NCBI GenBank assembly: GCA_028221385.1
Contig: JAOIRP010000012.1
Location: 1 to 16,013 of the forward strand
From: Candidatus Pelagibacter sp.
GTDB taxonomy: Bacteria; Pseudomonadota; Alphaproteobacteria; Pelagibacterales; Pelagibacteraceae
Reading direction: 5' to 3'
Length of the DNA: 16,013 nt
Part shown: piece by piece, positions 7,358-14,602 of the stretch
Layout: each line of letters begins with the position of its first letter
How positions within the stretch are numbered: the first letter of the stretch is position 1
Notes under the pieces: generated by a model
Told to the model about the DNA's origin: nothing
The model's input: the letters and a program-made list of their open reading frames with translations, nothing else
Database searches by the model: none
Translations under genes and position numbers: made by a program

Positions 7358-8434
7358 ATGTTACAAAAAAAATACTTGGTTGTAGTGCCAGGTATAATTT
7401 TGGCTTTTGTCCTTTACACTCTTTCACAAGGTTTTAATAATATAATTGGCATTGAGTTTTTTGGTTATGAAAAAAGTCCAATTTCAACTGCAATGATTGC
7501 TATTTTAATTGGAATTTTTTTTGGTAATGTTTTTCAAGTAAGGGAATCTTTTCAAAAAGGTTTAGATTTTACAAAAGAATATATTTTAAAATTTGGAATT
7601 ATCTGCCTTGGTATTCAACTTAAACCATTTGAATTTTTAGAATTTGGTAAGATCGCAATACCTCTAATAATTGTCTGTATTATTAGTGTTTTAATTGTAA
7701 TTAAATTATTAATTAAGAAACTAAAAATTCCTACCCGAATGGCCTATTTAATTTCTATTGGTAGCACTGTTTGTGGAACAACCGCAATTATGGCGACTGC
7801 CCCTGTAATCAAAGCCAATAAAAATGAAGTATCTTATGCAATAGCTAACATTACGCTTTTTGGAATACTGTCTATGTTGATTTATCCATATTTTGCTAAT
7901 ATTTATTTTGAAGGACAACCGTTATTTATTGGTTTATTTTTAGGGACTTCTATTCATGAAACTTCTCAAGTTGCTGCAGCAGGACTTATTTATGACCAAC
8001 AGTTTAACAGTCCTGAAACATTAAATATCGCAACAGTTACAAAACTTATTAGAAATACATTCTTAGTCATTATGATCCCACTATTTGCCTTTCTATATAA
8101 TAGAGGGCAATCTAAAGAAAAGAACTACTCTATAATAAAAATATTTCCCTACTTTGTATTGGGGTTTGTTGGAATGATAATTTTAAGAAATTTTGGGGAT
8201 CATTTTTTTATGGATATTTCTGATAATAATTGGGAAAACACTGTGGAAATTATCAAATCATCTTCAAAAGTATTTTTAACAATGGCAATGGCAGCAATTG
8301 GATTATCCACAAATCTAAAAGATATTAGGGCTATGGGATATAAACCATTTATAGTAGGATTTATTGCAATGATAACTGTTGGACTAGTTAGCATTATTAC
8401 TATGCAGTCTTTTATAAAAATTTTTGTATTTTAA
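7358..8434 (+). CDS. suyZ: YeiH/UPF0324-family putative sulfate (or sulfite) exporter
   Basis: 358 residues, inner-membrane protein with about 9-11 hydrophobic helices. Family hallmarks are GIICLGIQLKPFEFLEFG (80-97), ISIGSTVCGTTAIMATAPVI (132-151) and GLFLGTSIHETSQVAAAG (192-209), the conserved core of COG2855 proteins. The orthologue next to suyAB in Paracoccus was named SuyZ and proposed to export sulfate formed from sulfonates; transport by this family is inferred rather than biochemically settled. Third gene of the suyABZ cluster, 15 bp after suyB. The stop overlaps that of the convergent TauE/SafE gene by 4 bp (TTAA), so there is no room for a terminator between them. Confidence 0.88.
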   Translation: MLQKKYLVVVPGIILAFVLYTLSQGFNNIIGIEFFGYEKSPISTAMIAILIGIFFGNVFQVRESFQKGLDFTKEYILKFGIICLGIQLKPFEFLEFGKIAIPLIIVCIISVLIVIKLLIKKLKIPTRMAYLISIGSTVCGTTAIMATAPVIKANKNEVSYAIANITLFGILSMLIYPYFANIYFEGQPLFIGLFLGTSIHETSQVAAAGLIYDQQFNSPETLNIATVTKLIRNTFLVIMIPLFAFLYNRGQSKEKNYSIIKIFPYFVLGFVGMIILRNFGDHFFMDISDNNWENTVEIIKSSSKVFLTMAMAAIGLSTNLKDIRAMGYKPFIVGFIAMITVGLVSIITMQSFIKIFVF

Positions 8435-9513
8435 GCAGCTTTTTTAAAATATTTTTTTCTTAGGTTGGAAAGAAATCTTCTTATAAATGCTGCAGCAACT
8501 CCTAAGGAGATTGCAAAAACAATTGAAAATAATCCATATAAAGTTGGAACTTCAACCGATAACTTTTTAATAAACATTGAAAGTCGATTTAAATCATTGA
8601 TATCAATTTTTGCTATTTCTTGTGCAGTATGTTCTGCAAAAAAAGTATCATAAGCTATTGCTATACCAACAATTAACAATAATAATGCCAAAAGTGTTTT
8701 TAATCCTGTGCTGTCAACAGACTCTCCTAATTTTTGACCAACTTGAACTCCAATAATAGAGCCTGTAACAAGCATAAATACTAAAATTAAATCAATAGAA
8801 CCATAATTGAATGCATGTAAAAAAGTTACTATAACACTAACAAAGATTGTAACAAATAAAGATGTACCTGGAATTAATCTTGTTGGCATTCCAATAATAT
8901 AAATCATTGCTGGAACTAAAATAAAAGCTCCACCTATCCCCATTATAGCAGCAATAAATCCTACAATTAAACCTATTATAATTGGTGTGAATGCACTCTC
9001 ATATAATTTTGACTTTTGAAATCTCATTCTTAATGGAAGTCCATGTATCCAGTAATGCACATGCAATTTTTTTTTTGTTATGATTTTTTTTCTTGCTTTT
9101 TCAATTTCACCAAGACCCTCAACAAGCATAGCAGTCCCAATAATTGCAAGTATATACATGTATGCTAAAGAGATAACGATATCAATTTTTCCTATCCCTT
9201 TGAAATAAGTGAATGTCCAAATTCCTATAAGAGTCCCAATCGCTCCACCAATTACAATCATAAAACCCATCTTATAATCAAGTGTATCTTTTAAATAATG
9301 CGTAGTTGAGCCTGATACTGAAGTAGCAAGTATATTATTTGCTTCATTCGCAACTGCATAAGTTGGTGGAACACCTAAGAAAATTAAAAATGGTGTCATT
9401 AAAAAGCCTCCACCCACACCAAATAAACCTGAAAGAATTCCAACAACAGCACTTAATGAAAAAATTGCAACTATATTAACTGATACTTCTGCTATTGGTA
9501 AAAATACTTCCAT
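8431..9513 (-). CDS. TauE/SafE-family sulfite/organosulfonate exporter
   Basis: 360 residues, inner-membrane carrier (PF01925). The two family repeats are clear: GLFGVGGGFLMTP (29-41) and GFIAAIMGIGGAFILVP (185-201), each followed by paired hydrophobic helices. It probably pumps out sulfite or a related anion made by Xsc and SuyAB. It is longer than the common 250-270 residues. There is a basic cytoplasmic-looking loop at about 132-172 (KKIITKKKLHVHYWIHGLP and following) and a C-terminal extension (about 291-360) with an extra hydrophobic helix near 325-345 and a basic tail. Its stop overlaps suyZ's by 4 bp. On the same strand, a 41-codon reading frame ends 66 bp before the start. I see no clear Shine-Dalgarno close to the ATG. 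Confidence 0.9.
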   Translation of the reverse strand: MEVFLPIAEVSVNIVAIFSLSAVVGILSGLFGVGGGFLMTPFLIFLGVPPTYAVANEANNILATSVSGSTTHYLKDTLDYKMGFMIVIGGAIGTLIGIWTFTYFKGIGKIDIVISLAYMYILAIIGTAMLVEGLGEIEKARKKIITKKKLHVHYWIHGLPLRMRFQKSKLYESAFTPIIIGLIVGFIAAIMGIGGAFILVPAMIYIIGMPTRLIPGTSLFVTIFVSVIVTFLHAFNYGSIDLILVFMLVTGSIIGVQVGQKLGESVDSTGLKTLLALLLLIVGIAIAYDTFFAEHTAQEIAKIDINDLNRLSMFIKKLSVEVPTLYGLFSIVFAISLGVAAAFIRRFLSNLRKKYFKKAA

Positions 9514-9579
9514 AGATAATTATTTAATGGATATTCCTGAAGTATAATGATGTCAATATATAGATTTTACTAAAAATTA

Positions 9580-9705
9580 TTAGTTGATTGATAAAAAAGT
9601 GCCAATCAAAATTAATCCCCAATATGCAGAAAGTCCTATGAAAATGCCTGTTTTAAGTTTGTTTTTTTTGATCTCGTTAGGTAAATTTTTAATAATTTCA
9701 GGCAT
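9580..9705 (-). CDS. Unannotated 41-aa single-span membrane miniprotein
   Basis: Reading the minus strand from the ATG at 9705 gives 41 residues then TAA. Residues 1-19 are polar and basic (MPEIIKNLPNEIKKNKLKT) and residues 20-39 form one hydrophobic helix (GIFIGLSAYWGLILIGTFLS) ending Ile-Asn. Positive charge before the helix predicts N-terminus in the cytosol. The clean amphipathic-then-hydrophobic layout, with no rare codons or charged residues in the helix, looks like a real miniprotein rather than random AT-rich sequence. It fills most of the otherwise empty 278-bp gap upstream of the TauE/SafE gene on the same strand. The Shine-Dalgarno is weak (GGTAG, about 4 nt before the ATG). I do not recognise the family. 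Confidence 0.55.
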   Translation of the reverse strand: MPEIIKNLPNEIKKNKLKTGIFIGLSAYWGLILIGTFLSIN

Positions 9706-9743
9706 GTACTACCGTCATTAACACGGGTTAACCAATTGTCAAA

Positions 9744-9772
9744 TAATTATTTCTTGTAAATGAAAATAATTA
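9744..9772 (-). terminator. AT-only hairpin after the apr operon (weak terminator candidate)
   Basis: Arms TAATTATTT (9744-9752) and AAATAATTA (9764-9772) can pair over 9 bp with an 11-nt loop. The hairpin sits 20-48 bp past the stop of the 116-aa gene. On the minus strand it is followed by only TTTG rather than a real U-tract, and the stem has no G-C pair, so termination would be weak. Confidence 0.25.
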
Positions 9773-9791
9773 AAAAGATTATTTTTTTAGA

Positions 9792-10142
9792 TTAATAGAT
9801 TGTGGCTCCAAAGACTTTGATCTCATCTCCTTCTGTACCTAGTACCAGTCGACCTAAAAATTCACCCTCAATCTCTTTGCTCCTTTGTTTAAAAAGTACC
9901 GTAATATTCTTACCTCTTCTAAGGCATCCAAAAGCTTCATAATTGTCTGCCAAACTTGTTAAAAGTTTATTATTTGACCATTGTTTCCCAAGCTCTACTT
10001 CATTAGCTCCAAATAACATTTGTGTTCCAAAATCTTTTGTAAAACCACCATAATCTTTCAAATTTGAAGATCTAACCAAATTATTCCAGATAGGTTTGGC
10101 AATTTCTATAATTTCAGCATCGGATTTCTCTAGAAGATCCAT
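9792..10142 (-). CDS. 116-aa protein of unknown function at the end of the aprMBA operon
   Basis: I do not recognise this family with certainty. 116 residues, cytosolic (no signal or membrane helix). The N-terminal half looks helical (about 5-25 and 50-72), with GGFTKDFG (32-39) between. The C-terminal half looks like beta strands: CLRRGKNITVLFKQRS, EGEFLGRLVL, then DEIKVFGATIY at the very end. A helix-rich start followed by a curved sheet ending in a vFGAtiy-like strand recalls NTF2/SnoaL-like cone folds, but that is only an impression. It starts 19 bp after the aprA stop on the same strand, so it is very likely cotranscribed with aprMBA and serves sulfite/APS metabolism. Single Cys at residue 73. 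Real gene by context and codon structure. Confidence 0.8.
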   Translation of the reverse strand: MDLLEKSDAEIIEIAKPIWNNLVRSSNLKDYGGFTKDFGTQMLFGANEVELGKQWSNNKLLTSLADNYEAFGCLRRGKNITVLFKQRSKEIEGEFLGRLVLGTEGDEIKVFGATIY

Positions 10143-10161
10143 AGGTAAACTCTAATTATTT

Positions 10162-12021
10162 TTAAGAAGCTTTTTTCTTCTCGTTTTCATCAACAATGTG
10201 ATAAACGGGCACCTTTTCCATAGAAAATTTACCTGTTTTGGGGTCACGCCTTGAAACAGTCAAGCAGTGCCAATTATCATCATCTAATTTCATATGATCG
10301 CCTCTATAATAATATCCAGGCCAACGAGTTTCTTCACGGAACATTGTGTGTTCTGTTACACACTGAGAAGTTAATGCTCTATGTTTTAATTCCCATGCTC
10401 TCATTAATTGGTGAAGATCTTCTGCACCTACTTTTTCTAAATCTTCTTCTAACCAAGCTAAAAGCTCTAAGCCCCTTTTAAGCATGTTTCCATTGGTCAT
10501 ATAATTAGTTGCAATACCACCAACATATTCATCCATAATTCTTTGTAGACGTTGTAATCCTTGAATAGGAGAAATATAGCTTGGTGAGACCGTTCCACCA
10601 GTAATCTCATTTTGTGCTACTTGATATGTATCAAGCGGTTTAAATACAGCAGCTTTAAAGTCATCACACTGCTTATCTGTAACCTTAATACCTTCTGCTT
10701 TTTGATCTTCAATATATTTAACAGCTGCTTTTGCAGCTAAACGACCCTCTGTAAATGACCCAGAAGAAAACTTATGAGCACTACCCCCTACCGTGTCACC
10801 TGCACCAAATAAACCATCAATAGTTAACATTCTGTTATAACCCCAGAAATATTCTGGTGGTGACAGGTCTTCAGGACCACTAACCCATGCTCCAGAACAT
10901 GTTGCATGTGAACCCATAACATAAGGTTCAGATGTAGTTAATTCAGGGTTTGTATATTTCGGATCAATGTTTTGAGAGGCCCAAACAACAGCTTGTCCAA
11001 CAGTCATACCTAAAAAATTTTCCCAACCCACAGTTTCTAAATGTGGATCTTGAAAAGCCTCAGTTGTAACCATATGAATTGGTCCGCCACCTGCTATAGT
11101 TTCTTGAATAAATGCATGGTTTCTCAAACATGTTGGTGTCGGATGATGATCGATATATTCACCAACTAACTCTTTAGTTTGGTCGTACCATTTCTTCTCG
11201 TAATTCTCTCCATTTGCATTTTGTGTATAAGTTTTAAGGTGTAAAAAATAAGCTCCAACAGGACCATAACCATCTTTAAATCTACATAAGACAATTCTAT
11301 TTTCCATTTGAGTCATTTTAGCTCCAACAGCAATAGGTAAAGCATAAGCTGAGCCATTACTCCAAGGTGCATACCACGTTCTTCCCATTCCTTCTCCAAC
11401 TGCTCTTGGTTTAAAAATATGTGATGCTCCACCAGCTGCAACAATAACTGTTTTTGATCTAAAAACATGAAAATCTCCAGTTCTCATGTTAAATCCTACT
11501 GCTCCACCCACTCTATTTTCTTTAGACTCATCCATTAAAAGGTGAGTAATCATAATTCTATTATAAATTTTATCAGCAGATTTCTTAGCAGCTTCAGCAA
11601 CAATTGGCTTATAGCTTTCACCGTGAATCATAATTTGCCATTTACCTTCTCTGAGATAACGGCCAGTTTTTTCATTTTTCATCATTGGCAAACCCCACTC
11701 ATCAAACATGTGAACAGTTGAATCAACATGACGAGCCATATCGTAACCTAAATCTTCTCTGACCATTCCCATTAAATCATTACGTGCATATCTTACATGA
11801 TCTTCTGGTTGGTTTTCTCCCCACTGCATACCCATGTAGCAGTTAATAGCATACAAACCTTGAGCAACAGCTCCACTTCTATCAATGTTAGCTTTCTCTA
11901 CACAAATAATTTTCATGTCTCTTCCCCAGTGTCTTGCTTCGAAAGTAGCACCAGTACCAGCCATACCACCACCAACAACTAGAACGTCACAATCTTCATA
12001 ATGTGTCTTGTGCTTAGCCAT
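10162..12021 (-). CDS. aprA: Adenylylsulfate reductase, alpha subunit (FAD), probably run as sulfite oxidase to APS
   Basis: 619 residues, full length. Fumarate reductase/succinate dehydrogenase-type flavoprotein: FAD loop DVLVVGGGMAGTGATFEAR (12-30), SGAVAQGLYAIN (49-60), HGESYKP (133-139), TVIVAAGGASHIF (191-203) and the AprA signature RFKDGYGPVGAYF (247-259); HATCSGAWVSGPED and FGAGDTVGGSAHKFSSGSFT follow in the C-terminal half. With AprB it interconverts APS + 2 e- and AMP + sulfite. In an aerobe next to sulfite-forming enzymes the oxidative direction is expected. The start overlaps the aprB stop by one base (TAATG), with AAGGAG 10 nt upstream inside aprB, so translation is coupled. Confidence 0.96.
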   Translation of the reverse strand: MAKHKTHYEDCDVLVVGGGMAGTGATFEARHWGRDMKIICVEKANIDRSGAVAQGLYAINCYMGMQWGENQPEDHVRYARNDLMGMVREDLGYDMARHVDSTVHMFDEWGLPMMKNEKTGRYLREGKWQIMIHGESYKPIVAEAAKKSADKIYNRIMITHLLMDESKENRVGGAVGFNMRTGDFHVFRSKTVIVAAGGASHIFKPRAVGEGMGRTWYAPWSNGSAYALPIAVGAKMTQMENRIVLCRFKDGYGPVGAYFLHLKTYTQNANGENYEKKWYDQTKELVGEYIDHHPTPTCLRNHAFIQETIAGGGPIHMVTTEAFQDPHLETVGWENFLGMTVGQAVVWASQNIDPKYTNPELTTSEPYVMGSHATCSGAWVSGPEDLSPPEYFWGYNRMLTIDGLFGAGDTVGGSAHKFSSGSFTEGRLAAKAAVKYIEDQKAEGIKVTDKQCDDFKAAVFKPLDTYQVAQNEITGGTVSPSYISPIQGLQRLQRIMDEYVGGIATNYMTNGNMLKRGLELLAWLEEDLEKVGAEDLHQLMRAWELKHRALTSQCVTEHTMFREETRWPGYYYRGDHMKLDDDNWHCLTVSRRDPKTGKFSMEKVPVYHIVDENEKKKAS

Positions 12022-12491
12022 TAATAGTAAACTCCTTTTTTAAATGAATCTTTTGGTACTGATGGTAATTCTCCATCAATATTTAAACCTTGAGGTTCTG
12101 TATAAAGTCTTTGTGAATTAATTTCACCTTGGTTTGGTTTATCACCTTCAGCCAATTTTGGAATAAATTTCCCCCATGGCTTAGTTGTAATCGGTGAAAC
12201 AAAATCTTTTGTAGTTCCATTTCTAAATTTAATTTTCCAAGAGATTGTTCCTTTTTCTTCTTCACGTCTAACTCTAACGCTGTGTCCCATAGGAGCAAAA
12301 TCAGCATAACCTCTTACATCAATTGCATGATTAGGGCATGCTTTTACGCATGAATAACATTCCCAACAAAAATTAGGTTCAATATTTTTTGCACGTCTAA
12401 TATTTTCATCTATGTGCATTATATCTGATGGACAAATATCTACACAGTGACCACATCCGTCACATCTCGTCATATATACAAATGTTGACAT
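12021..12491 (-). CDS. aprB: Adenylylsulfate reductase, beta subunit (two [4Fe-4S])
   Basis: 156 residues, the usual AprB size. Two ferredoxin-like cluster motifs: C10-x2-C13-x2-C16-x3-C20-P and C42-x2-C45-x2-C48-x3-C52-P, followed by NHAIDVRGYADFAPMGH (54-70), a conserved AprB segment. The C-terminal tail (about 100-156) wraps the alpha subunit in known structures. It moves electrons between AprA's FAD and the membrane subunit AprM. The start at 12491 has AAGGAG 10 nt upstream (12502-12507), the same site and spacing as aprA. It lies 32 bp after aprM and overlaps aprA by one base. Confidence 0.96.
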   Translation of the reverse strand: MSTFVYMTRCDGCGHCVDICPSDIMHIDENIRRAKNIEPNFCWECYSCVKACPNHAIDVRGYADFAPMGHSVRVRREEEKGTISWKIKFRNGTTKDFVSPITTKPWGKFIPKLAEGDKPNQGEINSQRLYTEPQGLNIDGELPSVPKDSFKKGVYY

Positions 12492-12523
12492 ATTATTTTT
12501 TCTCCTTTTTTAAATTTATCATA

Positions 12524-13324
12524 TTAATAATGTTTTGGTTGTTCTCTTTTAATACCTAAGCCAAATTGTTTTGGTGCTTCAGCTAATGGAGGAAGATTAT
12601 CTCTTGAACCATCAGCTTCTGCTAAATTTTTTTGGATTGCTGCACCTGGTTTATAAAACATATGGGCAAATTTAGACCAGTATACTCCACCAAATAACGC
12701 AATGTTTGATAAAATATATAAAAATAAATAAACTTTATCATCCCATCTATTTTCTAAATTCAAAGATTGTGTGTATGACCATGCCAAACCAAATGTTGCA
12801 CAAGCTAATAAGGTTAGAACAAATAAATCAGCTTTTATAATTCTGTACCAAGGGTGTGCTTCGGCTAGAACATCTACTCTTAAAAATAACCAAAACCAAT
12901 AACCACCTATGCAAGTCATTATTGCACCCACGTGCCACATCATTGGCCAAATATCTGGGGTAACAGCACCAACTGAAGAATAACAAAAGATCATAACTAC
13001 AGAAGCGACCCAAAACAAAATAGTTCCCCACATACCTAATACATGGGCTACTCTTCTTTTGCCAATTCCAAGTTCAGCTGTAGTTGCAATGTCATGGACA
13101 ACTGTTTTTGCAATTATCGCCGCTTTATGGCCTGTGCTAAGTTCTCTTTCTGCAGATAATTTTGCTTTTTTTGCGTTATTAAAAAAATAAGTAATGTTTT
13201 TATGGTGTATCATTTGAATAACAGTTCCAAAGAAAATTAGAGCTAACATTACTAATACGAAGCCCTGAATTACTGCTGAAGGTATACTTTCTGCAAGTGT
13301 AGCATATGGATTAACTGTCATCAT
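12524..13324 (-). CDS. aprM: AprM membrane anchor / quinone-side electron transfer subunit
   Basis: 266 residues with five predicted transmembrane helices (about 18-38, 95-116, 128-150, 165-185, 198-218) and a hydrophilic C-terminal tail. Order aprM-aprB-aprA is the arrangement of the sulfur-oxidiser lineage in which AprM replaces the QmoABC complex as partner of AprBA. Histidines next to or within helices (H94, H131, H221) could ligate heme or sit at a quinone site; this is not proven. It would pass electrons from sulfite oxidation to the quinone pool. Two ATGs are adjacent (13324 and 13321); either may be used, and the Shine-Dalgarno (AAAGAG) is weak. First gene of the apr operon, 103 bp after the HIT gene. 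Confidence 0.9.
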   Translation of the reverse strand: MMTVNPYATLAESIPSAVIQGFVLVMLALIFFGTVIQMIHHKNITYFFNNAKKAKLSAERELSTGHKAAIIAKTVVHDIATTAELGIGKRRVAHVLGMWGTILFWVASVVMIFCYSSVGAVTPDIWPMMWHVGAIMTCIGGYWFWLFLRVDVLAEAHPWYRIIKADLFVLTLLACATFGLAWSYTQSLNLENRWDDKVYLFLYILSNIALFGGVYWSKFAHMFYKPGAAIQKNLAEADGSRDNLPPLAEAPKQFGLGIKREQPKHY

Positions 13325-13405
13325 AATTTTACTCTTTTGATAGAATTTTAACTTATTGAGATGTTTCTAGTACAGTTGAAATAATAATCAACCGTAATAT
13401 CCGAC

Positions 13406-13417
13406 GCAATTAATTGC
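13406..13417. promoter_or_regulatory. 12-bp perfect palindrome upstream of aprM (candidate operator)
   Basis: GCAATTAATTGC is a perfect 12-bp palindrome, with G-C pairs at both ends, in the 103-bp gap between the HIT gene and aprM. It lies 82-93 bp before the aprM start, where a regulator of the apr operon could act. It has no loop, so it is unlikely to be a terminator. A TTGATT/TAGAAA pair with 16-bp spacing lies just downstream on the minus strand, a weak promoter match. Confidence 0.3.
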
Positions 13418-13427
13418 AAAATACAAC

Positions 13428-13826
13428 TTATGATTTACGTTTATAATGTTGTTTTGAGGGAATCACTGATCTTATTCCACCTTGGGGATTTTCTACATCT
13501 CCAGCTCTTCTAGGTATTAAATGAATATGACAATGTAAAATTGATTGACCAGAAATTTTTCCAGCATTTGATCCTATATTAAATCCTTTAACAGAATTGT
13601 CTTTTTCAATAATTTCATTCTTAATTTCTTTAATCAAATCGTTACAAGCTAAAATTTCTTCATCAGATAAATCAAAGTAATCTTTCACATGTCTTTTTGG
13701 TATAACCAAACAATGCCCTTCAGCAACTGGATAAGAGTCGTAACTTGCATATGCTAAATCATTTTCTTTTGCCAACCCACTTTCTTTAATATTACAAAAT
13801 AAACATGGATTATTTGGGTCTTTCAT
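13428..13826 (-). CDS. HIT-family nucleotide hydrolase/transferase
   Basis: 132 residues, histidine-triad protein. Active site HCHIHLIP (98-105), with H98, H100 and H102 forming the HxHxH triad and the middle His the expected nucleophile. GFNIGSNAG (81-89) and SGQSILH lead into it. CLFC (C8, C11) with H46 and H98 matches the zinc site of the Hint branch, and GGIRSVIPSKQHY (116-128) is a common bacterial C-terminal signature. Family members cleave nucleotide-phosphoramidates, dinucleoside polyphosphates or adenylylsulfate. It begins 5 bp after the pabC-like stop, so it is probably transcribed with the pab genes, and it ends 103 bp before aprM. Cleavage of APS from AprBA is an attractive but untested role. 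Confidence 0.92.
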   Translation of the reverse strand: MKDPNNPCLFCNIKESGLAKENDLAYASYDSYPVAEGHCLVIPKRHVKDYFDLSDEEILACNDLIKEIKNEIIEKDNSVKGFNIGSNAGKISGQSILHCHIHLIPRRAGDVENPQGGIRSVIPSKQHYKRKS

Positions 13827-13831
13827 ATTTT

Positions 13832-14602
13832 TTATTTATAGATCGAACATTTTGAAATTTCCTTATTATAAATATAGGACAATTTTTTGTAAAAATTTAG
13901 ACTTTTTCTTTTCCATTTTATATTTTTAATTGTTTCAATTGAAGCCACTCCCTTACCTGATCCAACAAGTAAAATTTCATCATAGTTATTTAACGTTTTA
14001 ATAAAAATATTTTTATTAATAATTCTTTTTAATTTCTGTTTAAAAAATTTATAAGTTATTCCTTTATAAATTCCCTCTAATGGCGAATAAACTTTATCGT
14101 CTTTTATGAGTAGAATATTGGAAGTTCCACTTTCTAATATTTTATAATGAGAACTTAAAGCAACATCTGATGATGAATTATCCATTTTTGATAAATGTTT
14201 TAATATCATTTTATATTTTAAATTTTTAAACTCTGGATCCTCTCTTTTGTATTTAATTAACTTTAAATTAAATTTTAGTTTAGGTGTAACTCTTTTTCTT
14301 AATGAAATAGAAATTGTTTTATTATTTAAAGCAACTCTAAGTAAATGATTGTATGATTTTTTTTTATCAATATTTTTTTTTATCAAGCTAAGAACATTTT
14401 TCTTAAGTTCTGGTTTATTTAATTTGTAATGTCTTGCCGATTTAATCAAATTTTCGATATGTTTTTTAAAGAATAAAATTTTAGCTGGTTTGCCAAATAT
14501 CATCATTGTAGTAAAAACACCACGATCACCCCATAGATCTTGAAACTTTATTTCCTTTAAGGTTTTACGCTGATAGGATTTTTTTAATAAGTAAGTTACC
14601 AT
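13832..14602 (-). CDS. pabC: PLP enzyme of aminotransferase class IV, probable 4-amino-4-deoxychorismate lyase
   Basis: 256 residues, fold type IV PLP enzyme. LWGDRGVFTTM (23-33) corresponds to the family's YGDGVFET start motif. FKNLKYKMIL (125-134) aligns with the PLP-lysine segment of PabC (K126 expected Schiff-base Lys), ESGTSNILLI (157-166) with the TSN motif (E157), and SPLEGIYKGITY (173-184) with the PPL.GI..GITR motif. In the pab pathway it splits aminodeoxychorismate to p-aminobenzoate and pyruvate for folate. Sequence is diverged and very Lys-rich. It follows pabA with a 38-bp overlap, the largest in this operon, so a later start is possible, but the motif at 23-33 needs most of the N-terminus. 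A branched-chain or D-amino acid aminotransferase is a less likely alternative. Confidence 0.82.
   Translation of the reverse strand: MVTYLLKKSYQRKTLKEIKFQDLWGDRGVFTTMMIFGKPAKILFFKKHIENLIKSARHYKLNKPELKKNVLSLIKKNIDKKKSYNHLLRVALNNKTISISLRKRVTPKLKFNLKLIKYKREDPEFKNLKYKMILKHLSKMDNSSSDVALSSHYKILESGTSNILLIKDDKVYSPLEGIYKGITYKFFKQKLKRIINKNIFIKTLNNYDEILLVGSGKGVASIETIKNIKWKRKSLNFYKKLSYIYNKEISKCSIYK

Noticed and set aside
8200..8653. Open frames antisense to the ends of suyZ (8200-8394) and the TauE/SafE gene (8465-8653)
   Set aside because: Mirror images of hydrophobic helices in two clear membrane proteins; no independent support.
10251..12307. Short frames inside aprA and aprB (10251-10481, 11797-11982, 12083-12307)
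   Set aside because: Overlap conserved FAD- and Fe-S-protein coding sequence; no ribosome-binding site or recognisable protein.
12828..13031. Minus-strand frame within aprM
   Set aside because: Out-of-frame reading of a membrane protein gene, starting and ending inside it.
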